64,000 nt of DNA from Cerrena zonata (lineage: Eukaryota > Basidiomycota > Agaricomycetes > Polyporales > Cerrenaceae): positions 1,240,001-1,304,000 of the forward strand of contig JASBNA010000002.1 of assembly GCA_038087015.1 (NCBI GenBank), given 5' to 3'. The stretch's first letter is position 1, and the number at the start of each line of letters is the position of its first letter. The notes beneath the pieces were generated by a model. It was not told where the DNA came from. It saw only the letters and a program-made list of their open reading frames with translations, and made no database searches. Below, piece after piece: positions 49,731-61,062 of this stretch. The position numbers and the translations under genes were made by a program.

Positions 49731-49739
49731 TATAAAAGG
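49731..49739 (+). promoter_or_regulatory. TATA box of cluster gene D
   Basis: TATAAAAGG 116 bp upstream of ATG 49847, with TGTACAGC at 49695-49702 just upstream, as in gene C. Confidence 0.6.
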
Positions 49740-49846
49740 AGGCGACGTACTCTGTCCCTAATTCATTCATACCATCTCCGTCTCCAATTCATCCATACCA
49801 ATAACCTTTCTCTTATCGTCATCGTACTACGGTTAAGGTCCACAAT

Positions 49847-50190
49847 ATGCAATCCGCTGATGAGGGCAACCAGTACGTGTAGAGCGTGTTATGAAAGGAA
49901 TCGGCCTACTGAACGCTTTCAGGATCAGCGAGTCCTCCGCTGAGACCAACGTGGACAATACAGCTCTCCAAGTTCCCCCTCCCGAGCAGAATATACCCAG
50001 ATTGCAAGTATTATCTCGAGCTGTGTCTTCTGTAATATAACGCTAATCAGTGAATCGTTTCAGACCTCCAGGATTTATCCCCAGGGGTAGGAAGAATGCA
50101 GAGTCTGCGACTACGGCTGGCGGGCCCCCACCAGAACAACCAGCGGCAGAATGTGCGACGTGCAAAGCTACCCCTTGCGAATGCAAGTAA
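49847..50190 (+). CDS. Cluster gene D: PPGFIPRGRK protein with 4-Cys tail
   Basis: Exons 49847-49872, 49923-50003 and 50064-50190 give 77 residues. The second intron (50004-50063, 60 nt) uses a GC donor, GCAAGT. The nearby GT at 50008 would break the frame, and only the GC site keeps phase 2 and yields LPPGFIPRGRKN as in gene C. Exon 2 is acidic and Ser/Pro-rich (ESSAETNVDNTALQVPPPE). The tail is Pro/Ala-rich and ends CATCKATPCECK, with cysteines C-x2-C-x4-C-x-C. No signal peptide. It looks like a reduced cysteine version of the A and C tails. Confidence 0.62.
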
Positions 50191-51021
50191 TCGTAGTAGC
50201 GCGTCCGATACCCGGTCCTGGGCCGCTTCCATCTATGTTGGTTGATACTATAGGCTTCTAGTGATGGTAGCTAGGAACTGCGATAGGATACTTGGATTTT
50301 AACTCGATAATTCAGGCAAATATAGTAGTTCGTAGAAACCATAATAGAAGTCATCGCTTATTTCTTGACATTTCGCGCATTCCATGGACAAGCTAGTAAG
50401 GGCATAGTTACGAACTCCATATACAACAACATCAGGACAACAAGGACAATCATTGAGTAGAGAACAAAGCTTACCGCGTCAACAGTATAGAAACTGCTGT
50501 GTATCTTTATTGGTTTTCGTGAATTGCTTTCTTGGATGCAATTTGCACAGTATTGAGTGTCTATCAGGAAATTCGTTGATCAGCAGAGCCTAGTCAAAAT
50601 CGTTTGTTTGTGGACGTACGTTTATCGTGGATCAGAAGTGATTGATCTAGACCGCAGTAGTTTGTTATGTCATGACGCCACGAGGGAGAATTTCTTCATT
50701 TTCGACGGACCGATGGTCCTCGGTCCTATATCTTGGTACATCGTATTACGGGCCAAGAGTAAGCGAGCTCACCGAAGAAATAAACGTATAAAGGTACCTC
50801 CGTACATACTGAGATCATTATTAACTCAAGATTAGAATGTGTTACGGTGGATTGTGACGAGAGATCTTTATGTTGACACATCTTGACGACACAAACCTGT
50901 AGATGACGAAGTGAAGGATATCAATAACAATTTTGGTAACAAGTCGACGATACAAAACAAGAATAACCCGATAGCGTAAAGCAAGAAACAAGGAAACAAT
51001 ATCATACAAATCACCGTTCGT
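50191..51021. other. No gene recognised
   Basis: About 830 bp between cluster gene D and the converging gene at 51,022. It holds the 3' flanks of both and no recognisable gene. Confidence 0.45.
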
Positions 51022-52411
51022 TTACCGATGACTATGTGCACTTGGGGGGCGTGGCATTGCTCCGCGGAACATCCAGACCTCTTTCTTAGCCCCGAGATTG
51101 AGTCTCCGGCCCAGCGGCAAGCTACCGTTCAGCTCATATCCCATTTCTTTCCAGAACTTGAGCACGTATGCAGCGAGAAGAGTCTTGTCAACGTCAGAAC
51201 CTTTGAAGCAAGCTAGTTAGGAATCGAAGTGTAAATCGAGGAAGACGGCGAAGTATCCATGTACCACAACTTGACTTACCACCCAGGCCCCTCTTCATTC
51301 GGATAGTATATACGTTGCCTTCTTTGTAGGTATCAGATTCGATTTTGTTTGGAAAGACGCTGCGTAGACTTCGACCCAAATGCTGGACAAGCTGAGGTGG
51401 CGCATCCACAATTGATATTTTGTCCCCAGACTGGGAGAAACAAATATTGAAGAAATAAACTTCGGGCCCGTCGGCAGGGATTTCGCCACCGCTAAATAGA
51501 AGGCGACACGGCTAGAAATAGAGAAATATGAGACACTTGGAAAAGAATTGAACGCTACTTGAACTTACGGTTCCAGATGTATTTACCGTGGTAAGGTAGG
51601 AATATCCCTGCGAGACAGTAAGCGACGGTAAAGCAAGAAACCGGCACACCCACCTGTCTATTTAACACAAGGAAAAGTTGACTGAGCAAACGTCGGGCGC
51701 TGTGGCGAATGTCAGAAGACGATCATTTTGGTGCCGTTTCACTTACAATAAACCGTCTTCATGGGAACTGGTCCATGGCCGACCTGCAAACTGTACGCGC
51801 CACCGATGATCTCTAGAATCCTCCACGATGACTCCATGAGGCCACATCGGAATGACTTGTTCCCGTAGTTCGTCAATCAATTGCTGAAACGCAATTCCCT
51901 CTATTCTGAGTTCACCTGTGTTATCGAGAGCGACAAACAGATGCTCTGCAAAGTCGACATAGTCAGCGTTAGGTCAGATAGAGCGCAGAGTACGTACCAG
52001 GAGTGAACGGCGGATGCGCATCAAACTGTGGGCGAGTGGAAGAATTAGCCCTTTGGCGCATGGAATTAGTTCGACTTCTCGATAACGGTTCCCCGTGACC
52101 TGTAGAAGAAGAAGCCTCTCGATTCTCTCGGGGTTGCTTCAAGATCGATTTCAGTTCTTTTGGTCCTTTCTGTGACGTCTGCCTAAGAGGAGGCCGTTGG
52201 CGTGGGCGTGGAGGGCCAGCCTGAGGTGGCGGACGACTATCGTAAGTGTCGGGACCATAGCCTCCTGGGAATGGGACGGGCTGAGGTGGGCCCAAGGGGC
52301 ATAGGGTCCATACGGTGTATACTGAGTGTAATATGTTGCTTGAGGCTGCCCGTATGGTGTCTGGCTAATGTAAGGGCCAATGGGTTGCCCACGGCCGTGG
52401 TAGGCTTGCAT
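51022..52411 (-). CDS. Unrecognised Pro/Arg-rich protein (apparent frameshift)
   Basis: ATG 52411 starts MQAYHGRGQPIGPYISQTPYG, a Tyr/Gly/Pro/Gln-rich segment. After YAPWA the frame must shift by one (near 52,288-52,292, where a run of C on the gene strand seems one base short) to continue PPQPVPFPGGYGPDTYD, then ELKSILKQPRENREASS and SRSRTNSMRQRANS. Later exons carry a globular domain: HLFVALDNTGELRIEG, IDELREQVIPMWPHG and DHRWRVQFAGRPWTSS, then YSYLTTVNTSG, EVYFFNICFSQSGDKI and DAPPQLVQHLGRSL. The last exon reads TLLAAYVLKFWKEMGYEL and ends at TAA 51022-51024. I do not recognise the family; it has the look of a basidiomycete-wide protein of unknown function. Confidence 0.6.
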
Positions 52412-52880
52412 GTCCTGTTGGTTTGGATGGAAAGATGAGTACAGGGTGGATACACGGTTAGAGACAAGGTCTAAGGGGAAAGATGGATTGGGAAGATAGT
52501 GACGGTGTGAGTGGGTAAAAGAGAGATGCGCTCAGGATAAGGCGACATTCATCTGAGCCTGAGGGCGGCTTTTTTTGAAAAGAGTTCACAACGTGCCGAT
52601 GGTGGGCTTAATCAGGAGATGAGTTCCAGCCATGAGGCAGCTTGTTCTCGCACATTCAGTGCTGTGAGCCTACGAAGTTGTCGGAAGTTGAGTGTCATGG
52701 GGTCGAAAAGAGAGCGAGACATCCTCCGGAAATAGCAAAAAGTTTGAGCATCATAAACTCGAATTTGAGTTGGGCAGAACGCTATTCCCCATTAGTCAAG
52801 ACGATGACAAGCGCAAACTGAAGCACACCCGAAGGACGCTCGCAGCTCGTTGCACCACCTCCTCTTTTCTTCAACGCACC
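52412..52880. other. Divergent promoter region (unknown gene / MPC1)
   Basis: 470 bp between two divergent start codons. No gene seen. Confidence 0.5.
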
Positions 52881-53494
52881 ATGGCCTCTGCTTTCTTTAC
52901 CTGGGTACGCTCGCCCGCTGCACGAGAATATTTCTTCAGTATGTCCATATCATAATTACATCCGGAGCTCTTTTTGTAACCCAACCTTCCTAGGCACACA
53001 CTTCTGGGGGCCGGTTCGTTCCGTTTCATTCCCTGCAGCAGGACATCAGTAATTTCGAGAATTGTCTTTATAGGTGGCAAACTGGGGTCTACCTTTGGCA
53101 GCTATCGCAGATCTTCGTAAAGATGAGGAAGTCATCTCCGGTGCCATGACCACAGCGTTGGCTTCATACTCGTGAGTCACACGAGATTGTTTACTTTACT
53201 TAGCTCACAGCCTTCCGTAGCTTGGTCTTTATGCGATTCGGTATGTACCATTGATTGCTTGAACAGACTGCAAGACTGAGCTTGTCTATTGCAGCATGGC
53301 GAGTCATCCCTCGGAATTACCTACTATTCGCATGTCATGCTACCAATGCAACTACCCAACTAGTGCAAGAAGGTCGTTTCGTGAACTATTGGTACATGGG
53401 TGGCAAGGAAAAGAGAGATGCAGAGAAAGGTCCTGTCACAAAAGCAATAGAGGCAACTCGCGACGAGGCCAAAAAAGTTTCTGACACCAAGTAA
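52881..53494 (+). CDS. MPC1: Mitochondrial pyruvate carrier subunit 1
   Basis: Subunit of the inner-membrane carrier that imports pyruvate, working with an MPC2/MPC3 partner. ATG 52881 starts [19 protein letters not shown]. After introns comes [20 protein letters not shown] with the conserved HFWGPVANWGLP block. Next are [19 protein letters not shown], with the second membrane helix, and [20 protein letters not shown], then FVNYW. A polar tail of about 30 residues ends at TAA 53492-53494. Four introns, one with acceptor CCGTAG at about 53,221. Length, about 130 residues, fits the family. It is convergent with DNA ligase I. Confidence 0.92.
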
Positions 53495-53625
53495 TACTCA
53501 CCTGTCATCTAATACTTTCTCGTACGCACCATGATATTGCTTTTTAGATATATACCAAATGCTACTAATGCTACAAATGTGCGACCGTCGAACCCTAGAT
53601 CACTCAACTCTGAAAACTCGGAGCA

Positions 53626-56600
53626 CTACCAAAAGTCATCTTCAGCACCGTCCTTCTTTTTCTTTCCAGATTTACTCGCCAACGCTTGTCTCCCATACAT
53701 CTCTGCAACCTGCTCCGGTCCTGTTGCATCATCAGCACCCTTGTCGTCCCGGATACGAATGAATCGTGGGAACCGGAGAGATATTCCTCTCTCATCAACC
53801 TACACAGTGAATGAGCATGACATCACACCATTTACTCCAAAACATGACAACTTACCAAACCTTGAGCAGCTGGATATATCGGGCTCAAACTAAGATCAGC
53901 GGTCAAGACTTCCCAAACGATCTTTGGTTCAAACCAAACGTCAGGTTTCGCGCCACCAATCTTAAGGTCACCTCGAGGTTTCGACATTTCCAATGGCTTG
54001 AGGGTGTCGTAATGTGACTGGAGCATCTCCTCACTGAACCCGGTTCCAATTTTGCAAATGGTCTGATATTCCTCCGCGTCTGCGTCGTAGCATGCCAAAA
54101 GGAAAGCGCCATATACATTTGTGCGCTTGCCTTTGCCATAGTATGCACCGACGACGACCAAGTCAAGGGAATCACCCACACCGGCCAAGTAATCCTTCTT
54201 AATCTGGGAGCATATGTCAGACAATTAAATTCCGATTGCTCGTCGGGAGTGAAGAACTTACTTTTAGCCAGTTAACGCTCCGGCGACTAGGTTCGTAAAA
54301 GCTGGCGTCACTGTCTAGCATTTTGACCATCAAACCTTCGCAGCCGTCCTTGACGCTCTCCTCGAGGAAAGTTTGGATTTCATCCATAGTTTCACCATCA
54401 GAAGCTTTTGCAAAGTCGAACTCCAAGGGTACCGGTTGGAAGTGCTCCTTGAGTAAGGTTCTCCGGTCGGCTAGCGGCTTTTGAAGCAATGACTACACAT
54501 TACGAGAATTAGAAAGATAGTAAATGAGCAAAAAATAGACCTACTTCGCCATTGAGATAGAGCAGATCGAAAGCAAAGAGGCAAACTCTGACTTCGATGT
54601 CCTCAACCTTGACGTCCTTACGTTTCCGCTTGCTGAGTTCTTGGAATGGCAGGAGTTTCCCCTCCTTGCTAATAGCTACCGCTTCAGCATCAAACACAAA
54701 CGACTTCGTGCTCTCTTTGATGCACTGGTAAAATGGGACGTAAAGTTTGGAAGCTGATGAGAAAATACTATATCACTTACGTTTGGTAGCTGTGCGACGA
54801 GGTCGGGGTATTTCTTACTCATATCCTCCGAGTTCCGACTGAACACTCCAACAGTGCCGTCTTCAAACCGATGTACTTGGGCACGTTCGCCATCGTATTT
54901 GTATTCACAAGTGAACCGTTTCCCTTCGAACCTGTCGAGGACCTCACCGATGGCCTTCGTCGGTTTCGCAAGCATAGGTTTGAGAGGTACACCGGGTGTG
55001 AGTTTACACTCCTCCTTCAACTTATCGATACCGGCATTGAGCAGCGCCGGAATAACAAGGTCATAAGAAGGGATCTCGCTGTATACAGATTTCAGAATGT
55101 TGGCCCCTTCCTCTAGCCGAGCGGCAAGGCGTTCCTTGTTCATCCGTTTATTTGCTACAATTCATTTAGTTAGAAGGATAGCTTTATGTGAAGGTTCCGA
55201 ATACATACACCGTTCTTGTTCTGCCAACACCGTTGCGTGGGCGAGTGCGACGATGACCGGTACGCTCGGCATTACCGATACGTAGTTTGCCTTCCAAACT
55301 TCGGATGATGTACTTAGCTTCTACGCCTTGACATGCAGCGAGTAGTTTCGTAATGATAGAAACTTTCTTGTTTTGGGACTTGAAGTTTAAGTGGTCAAGA
55401 TAAGGATTCTTTGTGTCGAATGTGATGAAAATGACAAACCGAATGACCAGCGCTCAAAGCAATTTCTTTGAGATTGGTGAAGACGTAAGGTACAGTGAGC
55501 GGCTTTGGCTTGAATAATGTCTTCTGGCTGTTCTTGGAATTCTGTCCAGGTGAATCGGATGTTAGTGTCAAGTCAGTCTTCGAAACGAAAAATTGCCTAA
55601 CCATTGCTACAAGACCGAGATCACCCTCCTTTTTCAAGTCGGCTTTGACGGTTGCAAGACTTCGGCCAGTAGATTCGCCAATGGCTTTAATAAGCAGACT
55701 TTCTCCAATACCCAATTCAATGCCAATGTAATCTGGACTGAGCTGTAAAGACCGTCATTCTTGCGAACCAACTGAGGAAACAAACAACGCACTCGGTTGA
55801 TACAGAGGTATACTGTCTGAAGGAGCGACTGGATATCGCCTGGAGCACTTCGCCGTATGACAAGTAAGAAAAGAGAAGTGAGTAGTGATGTCTTCTCGAG
55901 TCGTTTCGTTGTTGCTTCAATCAGTGAAAAGGCTTTCGCTAGAGCAGCGTATGGAGCACTAAACAGATATGAGTCAATGAATACTGATTGAGTATCATGA
56001 GGAATTTACGGGTCGCCTTCTTTCCAACCCTGAACATCGACAGCTTGAGCTTTGGCCAATGCATCCTCAGCACTAAATTAGAGGTGACGTTAGTGATCTG
56101 AGAGGCCAAGTATGTGGAGTATACAGACTTCTGAGACGCAACAGCGTCCTCTTCATCGATCTCATCCTCGCCTTCGTCCGGGTCTTCTTCCTCAGCTGGT
56201 TCAGGTTCCGTCTCAGATACGGGGACAGAGGTTGCACCCTCCTCCATCTCAACGTCTTCCGGTTCCACCTTTGGCAGAGCTACCTTTCGTTTCCCCTTCA
56301 TCCTTGAGGCTACAGTAGCCTTTGGCTTCTTGGATGGGCCATCCAAAATAGTAGGTTTGGAAGTGGGCTCGGCATCCTCTTCATTCTTGATCACCTTTTT
56401 TGACGAGGATACTATTGGAGGTTTTGATGTCCCCGTTGTACCTATTTGATATGGTAATTAATCTTAACGAGATATATTTGAATTGGGTAGCGTACCAGCG
56501 TCATCGTCTTCCTCGTCAGAGTCTACAACTCGTCGTTTCTTTGAGCGAGGAGGTTTATCAGGTACTGATAGAGCTATATAATCAGACAACCATGTATTAG

Positions 56601-56838
56601 TTCCAGCATGAAGTAACGCACCGTCTTCCGGTACAGGCGACTGCTTCCGTTTGCTGTTTTCTATTCCAAGCTGAGTGGAATGTCTTTCAAAATAAGGGTG
56701 ACACTTACCTGGCTGCTTCTCTGAGTCATCCTTATCCGCAGGTCTGGTCTCTTGAGATACCGGACGCTTCTTCTTCTTCCCCCACATATCCTCAAGATTT
56801 GACTGCTGGGGTGGTGCTGCCTTCGTCCCTTTCGGCAT
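53626..56838 (-). CDS. DNA ligase I (CDC9-like)
   Basis: ATP-dependent ligase that joins Okazaki fragments and finishes excision repair. ATG 56838 starts [18 protein letters not shown] fits a PCNA-binding (PIP-like) box, then a basic stretch (GKKKKRP). The disordered N-terminus is Lys/Glu-rich. The DNA-binding domain includes [18 protein letters not shown] and [19 protein letters not shown]. The catalytic core has the adenylated lysine in [14 protein letters not shown], then [27 protein letters not shown] and EGLMVKMLD. The OB-fold has [33 protein letters not shown] and [16 protein letters not shown]. The end is [13 protein letters not shown] before TAG 53626-53628. About twelve introns. No frame breaks noted. 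Confidence 0.93.
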
Positions 56839-58376
56839 CTCGAAGAATTTACCTAGTACGAATTAGAGGGAGTTTCCGGTGCAGAACACAAAACGTACCG
56901 AGTGTCTGTTGTCTTCCCATATAACGAACGACCACGCGTGTGCCAGTGAGTCAATGAACGCGACCGTACTGCCGTAGTGGACGCGACTCGAATCGTAAAC
57001 ATGTAGTGAAGGCGTCTAATGAAACGCGTCGCGTCATAATGTAACGTGAGGCGTTAAAGCGTGCTGTCATGGCGGCTTCGGTTCTCCCAACTCCGTTCAA
57101 TATTTCATTCTGATCCGTCCAGTGCCTGAGTCTCCGAGTCAGAAACACAATAGTGTTTATCTTTCACTCAAAATGACTCAATAGTAGAGCCGCAAAATAG
57201 CGATCGACGACTCGGAACTGCTTTCATAGAGCACTTGGTACTAGATGATGGTCACTGCATTGCCTACCTAAACTCGGATGTCTCTCAATAGTAATAATAC
57301 TCATAGAGACCCCTTGTTCGCTCACCAGGATTCTCGCAGATAAATGCAAATCAACATCCTCTACGTTCTTCTCTTTCTTCTCGACTTGGTGTTGCTGTGA
57401 CACCATCAACTTGAATAGAGTCATCATTCAATGTTCAACGTTCAATGTAACTATGATATGTATTATACATGCAGTTCATGAACCATACAGGGTATCCCTT
57501 GTTTTCTACTATTCTCGTTGTTCCATACCGGGGCTCCTCACCTTTACTCCCAGAGTAAGATATCCTTTCTTTTTACAGTCGATGACACTGAATCATACAA
57601 ATCAGTTAAACTTGTTCAAGTCGGTCGCGCATTACGTATCACCATGTCAAGCTGTGTGCATATATTTATCTCGGCCAGTACATATCAGCACCCAGTCACG
57701 ATCTCTTTCTCTCTTTCTGTCACAGGTCGTCTTCCGCATTCCCGCTCTCGTCTATTATTTCGCACCCATTCTTGCGCGTCCGGAATAACGCGAGCATGGG
57801 CATTAGGCTACGAGAACCTCTCATCGTTCTCGTTCACAAATGCCGTCACAGCCGTTTATTTCGTCTCTTGAAGCGTCAATCCAGGGATCAAAGTATACAG
57901 ACTATACCAGTGAGTCATAGGTATTTGGAGTTTGATTATACCCTCGTCCTTCGGTGTCGATTCTTGTTTTTTTTTTTTTGTTACTTAAGACATGTCTACG
58001 ACAATAATTCTAAGACTCCAAAACTCGAAGCTCCCGCGAAGAATAGAGATAAGAGCGAACCGTCCCCCTCTTTAGTCTCCAAGCACTCTGAAGAGCTAAT
58101 TTGTCGCAATATGGAGATTGACGGAGCATACCCCCTGGTCGGCAGATATCTCGAAGAGAGCAGCCTTAATACTCAAGCTGCGGATGCTAGTAGGTAAGTC
58201 GTTTCAACCCTAGATCTTGTCAATGACTATACATTTTAATCTATTCTCCCAAGACCAATAGTGCTTGATCCTGATAGTGACACATTCGAAAAGAGCGAGA
58301 CAATTGGTAAAGATAGGTATTTACTTCGACTAAGTTCCTCTACCCAACATGTCACTCATCTTCTATTTGAAGTAGA
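56839..58376. other. No gene recognised
   Basis: The left part is the presumed promoter of DNA ligase I. A + frame near 58,020-58,200 (AYPLVGRYLEESSLN) could be an exon upstream of the F-box relic, but it cannot be placed in a gene with confidence. A T12 tract lies near 57,967. Confidence 0.4.
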
Positions 58377-59493
58377 ATGAGCTTCACTAGCTCATCTAGG
58401 GTACAGCGCAACTCATTGACCCATCCTCCTATATTGCCCACGGAAGTCTGTGAAATCATCATTGACTCCGTTGCTAACATATTCGACCAGAATCAGAGAA
58501 AAGATCTTGCTGTATGCGCCCGTGTGTGCCGAACGTGGGTAGCTCGGGCCCAGATGCATCTCTTCTCCTTAGTCTACCTATCACGGAGTCTTGACAATCT
58601 CCGGCACGCGTTACAACAGAAACCGTTTTTACTTCGATTTATCAAAACTATTTGGGTAGTAACCGTCGACCCAGATATCGATATGAACTTGACGACTCTC
58701 CTGATCCCACACCATATGCCCAATCTCCAAAGATACCTCATGACATATTGAATTTGGACACAAGTCACGCCCCCTGTTTATATTTCCGACACGCCCCAGG
58801 TCATTAAAGAGACTGTCTCTTCATTTCTGCAAAACTACGGACGTCGATCAGCTCGGGCGTTATAGAACACCATTTGGAACGCTGTCAACACTCGTCCTCA
58901 CTTGGAACGACAACATACAATTGTCCGGACATCCTCTCTCGCATTTAGGATTTAATCGATCTCAAAATTCCTTACCAAGTTTGGCTATTGAAATCAGACC
59001 CGGTGTTTCTACGCTTCTGGATTGTTTCATCAAAGCCAAACCCCTTGTCACTCACCTCAAGTCCCTCATGGTCTCACGAAATTATCAGACGGTACCTTCT
59101 GTCGTGGATGAAGTTACAGGGCTGTTACTTCACTGTAGCTATTCCCTTGAAGAATTTGCTGTGATTGATGGGAGCTTTTTACGAGTTACATTCTGACTAA
59201 AACCTAAGTTTGATAGGTGCACCGTACCTGGACCTCTTGTATAAGCAGCACTAAAATACTAATACTCAACTTCAGTGCCTCATAATCTTTCAGATATCGC
59301 CTCAACCATCCATGAGAGATATTGGACTCCACATTTGTCCATATATAGTAATGCGGATGGACTTGATAATCTCCTTTCGAGTGAATCGTCCACAAGACTC
59401 CGCGCACTTCCAGTGATAACAGATGCAGACACTCCCTCGTTTCCCAAACTTGAAGCGCGAAAAGTCCGAGTTGACATTCAGACGGAACTATAA
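58377..59493 (+). pseudogene. F-box protein pseudogene
   Basis: ATG 58377 opens MSFTSSSRVQRNS, then a good F-box: LPTEVCEIIIDSVANI, RKDLAVCARVCRTW and AQMHLFSLVYL, as in the large basidiomycete F-box families that feed SCF ubiquitin ligases. After NLQRYLMTY a TGA at 58749-58751 ends the frame where such proteins usually continue with Trp. Fragments downstream still look like the family (SLAIEIRPGVSTLLDCF, LVTHLKSLMVS, LLLHCSYSLEEFAV, LSSESSTRLRALPV) but are split by stops and frame changes. Either a decayed gene or one whose introns I cannot reconstruct. Confidence 0.5.
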
Positions 59494-61062
59494 TCAATTC
59501 TACTTCATGAGGGTCAGTAGCTGAGAGCAGTCGATTGGTCTCGTTGTCTTTCACTCTGGTTGCTCATTCACAGAACTCGTTTCAGGACTTTTTTTGAACC
59601 TAGTGTCACTTTTGCCTCAAGCCCAACGATACAACCCGCATATCCGCACTACAGCTACTAGTATATATATCTGACAATACAGAAGTGGTGTGCAAATTGA
59701 GGATGAGTGAAAATTTGTCGCACCAAAAACCTACTTGATATCTTCCAGGGGTATTTATAGATATGTGGTTTTATGTAGTTTTATTTGTACAACAATCTCA
59801 AGGATGGATGACCTCAACTCCTCACTCTTTAGTCGCGTCAACTGGACTGGAAGTGAGGCCTCAGCTGAGTGTGAAATTGTGCATGTGAAGCTTCTTGCCC
59901 AGGCCCACTCAACTTCGCACGCCTGGACGCGTCCGTGCTGACATGGCGAGCGTTTGCAATTGGTTCTTTCTGTTCTTTCTCTGCCAGTGCCTGGATTACT
60001 TTTAGCAAACCGAATTATAGTCCTTCCATCCAAGTGTCGCTCAAGCGCGACTGAAGTACTGAAGCTTGAAGCTTGAGACTCAAGTCACGAAACTGCAATA
60101 CAGCATGACTAGTTCTCTTCATATTGATGATTGTTGCAAAGCTTTCGCACACTTTCCTCCGGCGTTGACTCACATCTTCTATTCCTCATAGTCCTTGTCA
60201 AACTCACGGTCACCAGTCAGCTGCCACCGTCAGTGACTGTATATCGAATTCCACTTTGAAGAACATCATACTAGGTTATGTTATGTCTATACCTCTGGCA
60301 GTCAACGATTGCAATTTTACTAGGCACTGATCACCGCCTCAACGCCGCCTCGACTGAAACGGGAGAGTTGATGACCTATTTTTCACCCCATGTACAACTT
60401 GCTTCTCTGACAAGGCACCGTCTGTCCCACTCTTCTCTGCGTCGTGGTTACCGGTGGAGATGCGGCCGAACTCATACTCGAAAAAGGGGAGACAACTCCG
60501 TTGGACAGGCTTACCTCCAGATAGTCACGGCCACTTCTTCAACGTTCAACCCTCGATGTGCTTATTTGTAAAATACTCGGCATATAGTAACGGACCGGGA
60601 GGTGCTCTGATATAGAACTTCTGGTACAACAGTGTTTCATTAATAGCTCCGCTCAAACTCTCGACATCCCCACCGGTCTTGATATCCTCGAGCTGGTCCT
60701 GTGAACCCTGCGTCTGAACGGGCCTCGTTTCATCTCATGTCAAAGGGGTCTCGTCCAGCATGGCCGAACATACACCGTCCGGTGATTGTAACCGTACCAA
60801 GCCACGGCGAAACTTTAGATATTCCATGTCACTTTCAAATGGTAAGTGATGAACAAGCATCATCAACGTATCGACAGGGACAGATGGGCAGTAGCACTGT
60901 CGTATGAAAGATGGGATCCCATGTGTGGACCACCCACGATGCCTTGCCCGTTGGTCTTCTCTGATCTGACACTCGTGAGCACGAGGGTTAGTACTACATA
61001 TACCTCGTCACTTGAGCATTCAGGTACCCCGCCTCCATAGTCGATGCGCCTTCTCGCCTAAC
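59494..61062. other. No gene recognised
   Basis: About 1.6 kb with no recognisable coding chain; it ends in the promoter of the 7TM gene. Confidence 0.45.

Noticed and set aside
44693..50190. Mating-pheromone precursor cluster
   Set aside because: The proteins are small and clustered, but none ends in a CaaX box, and the Cys tails look like metal-binding modules.
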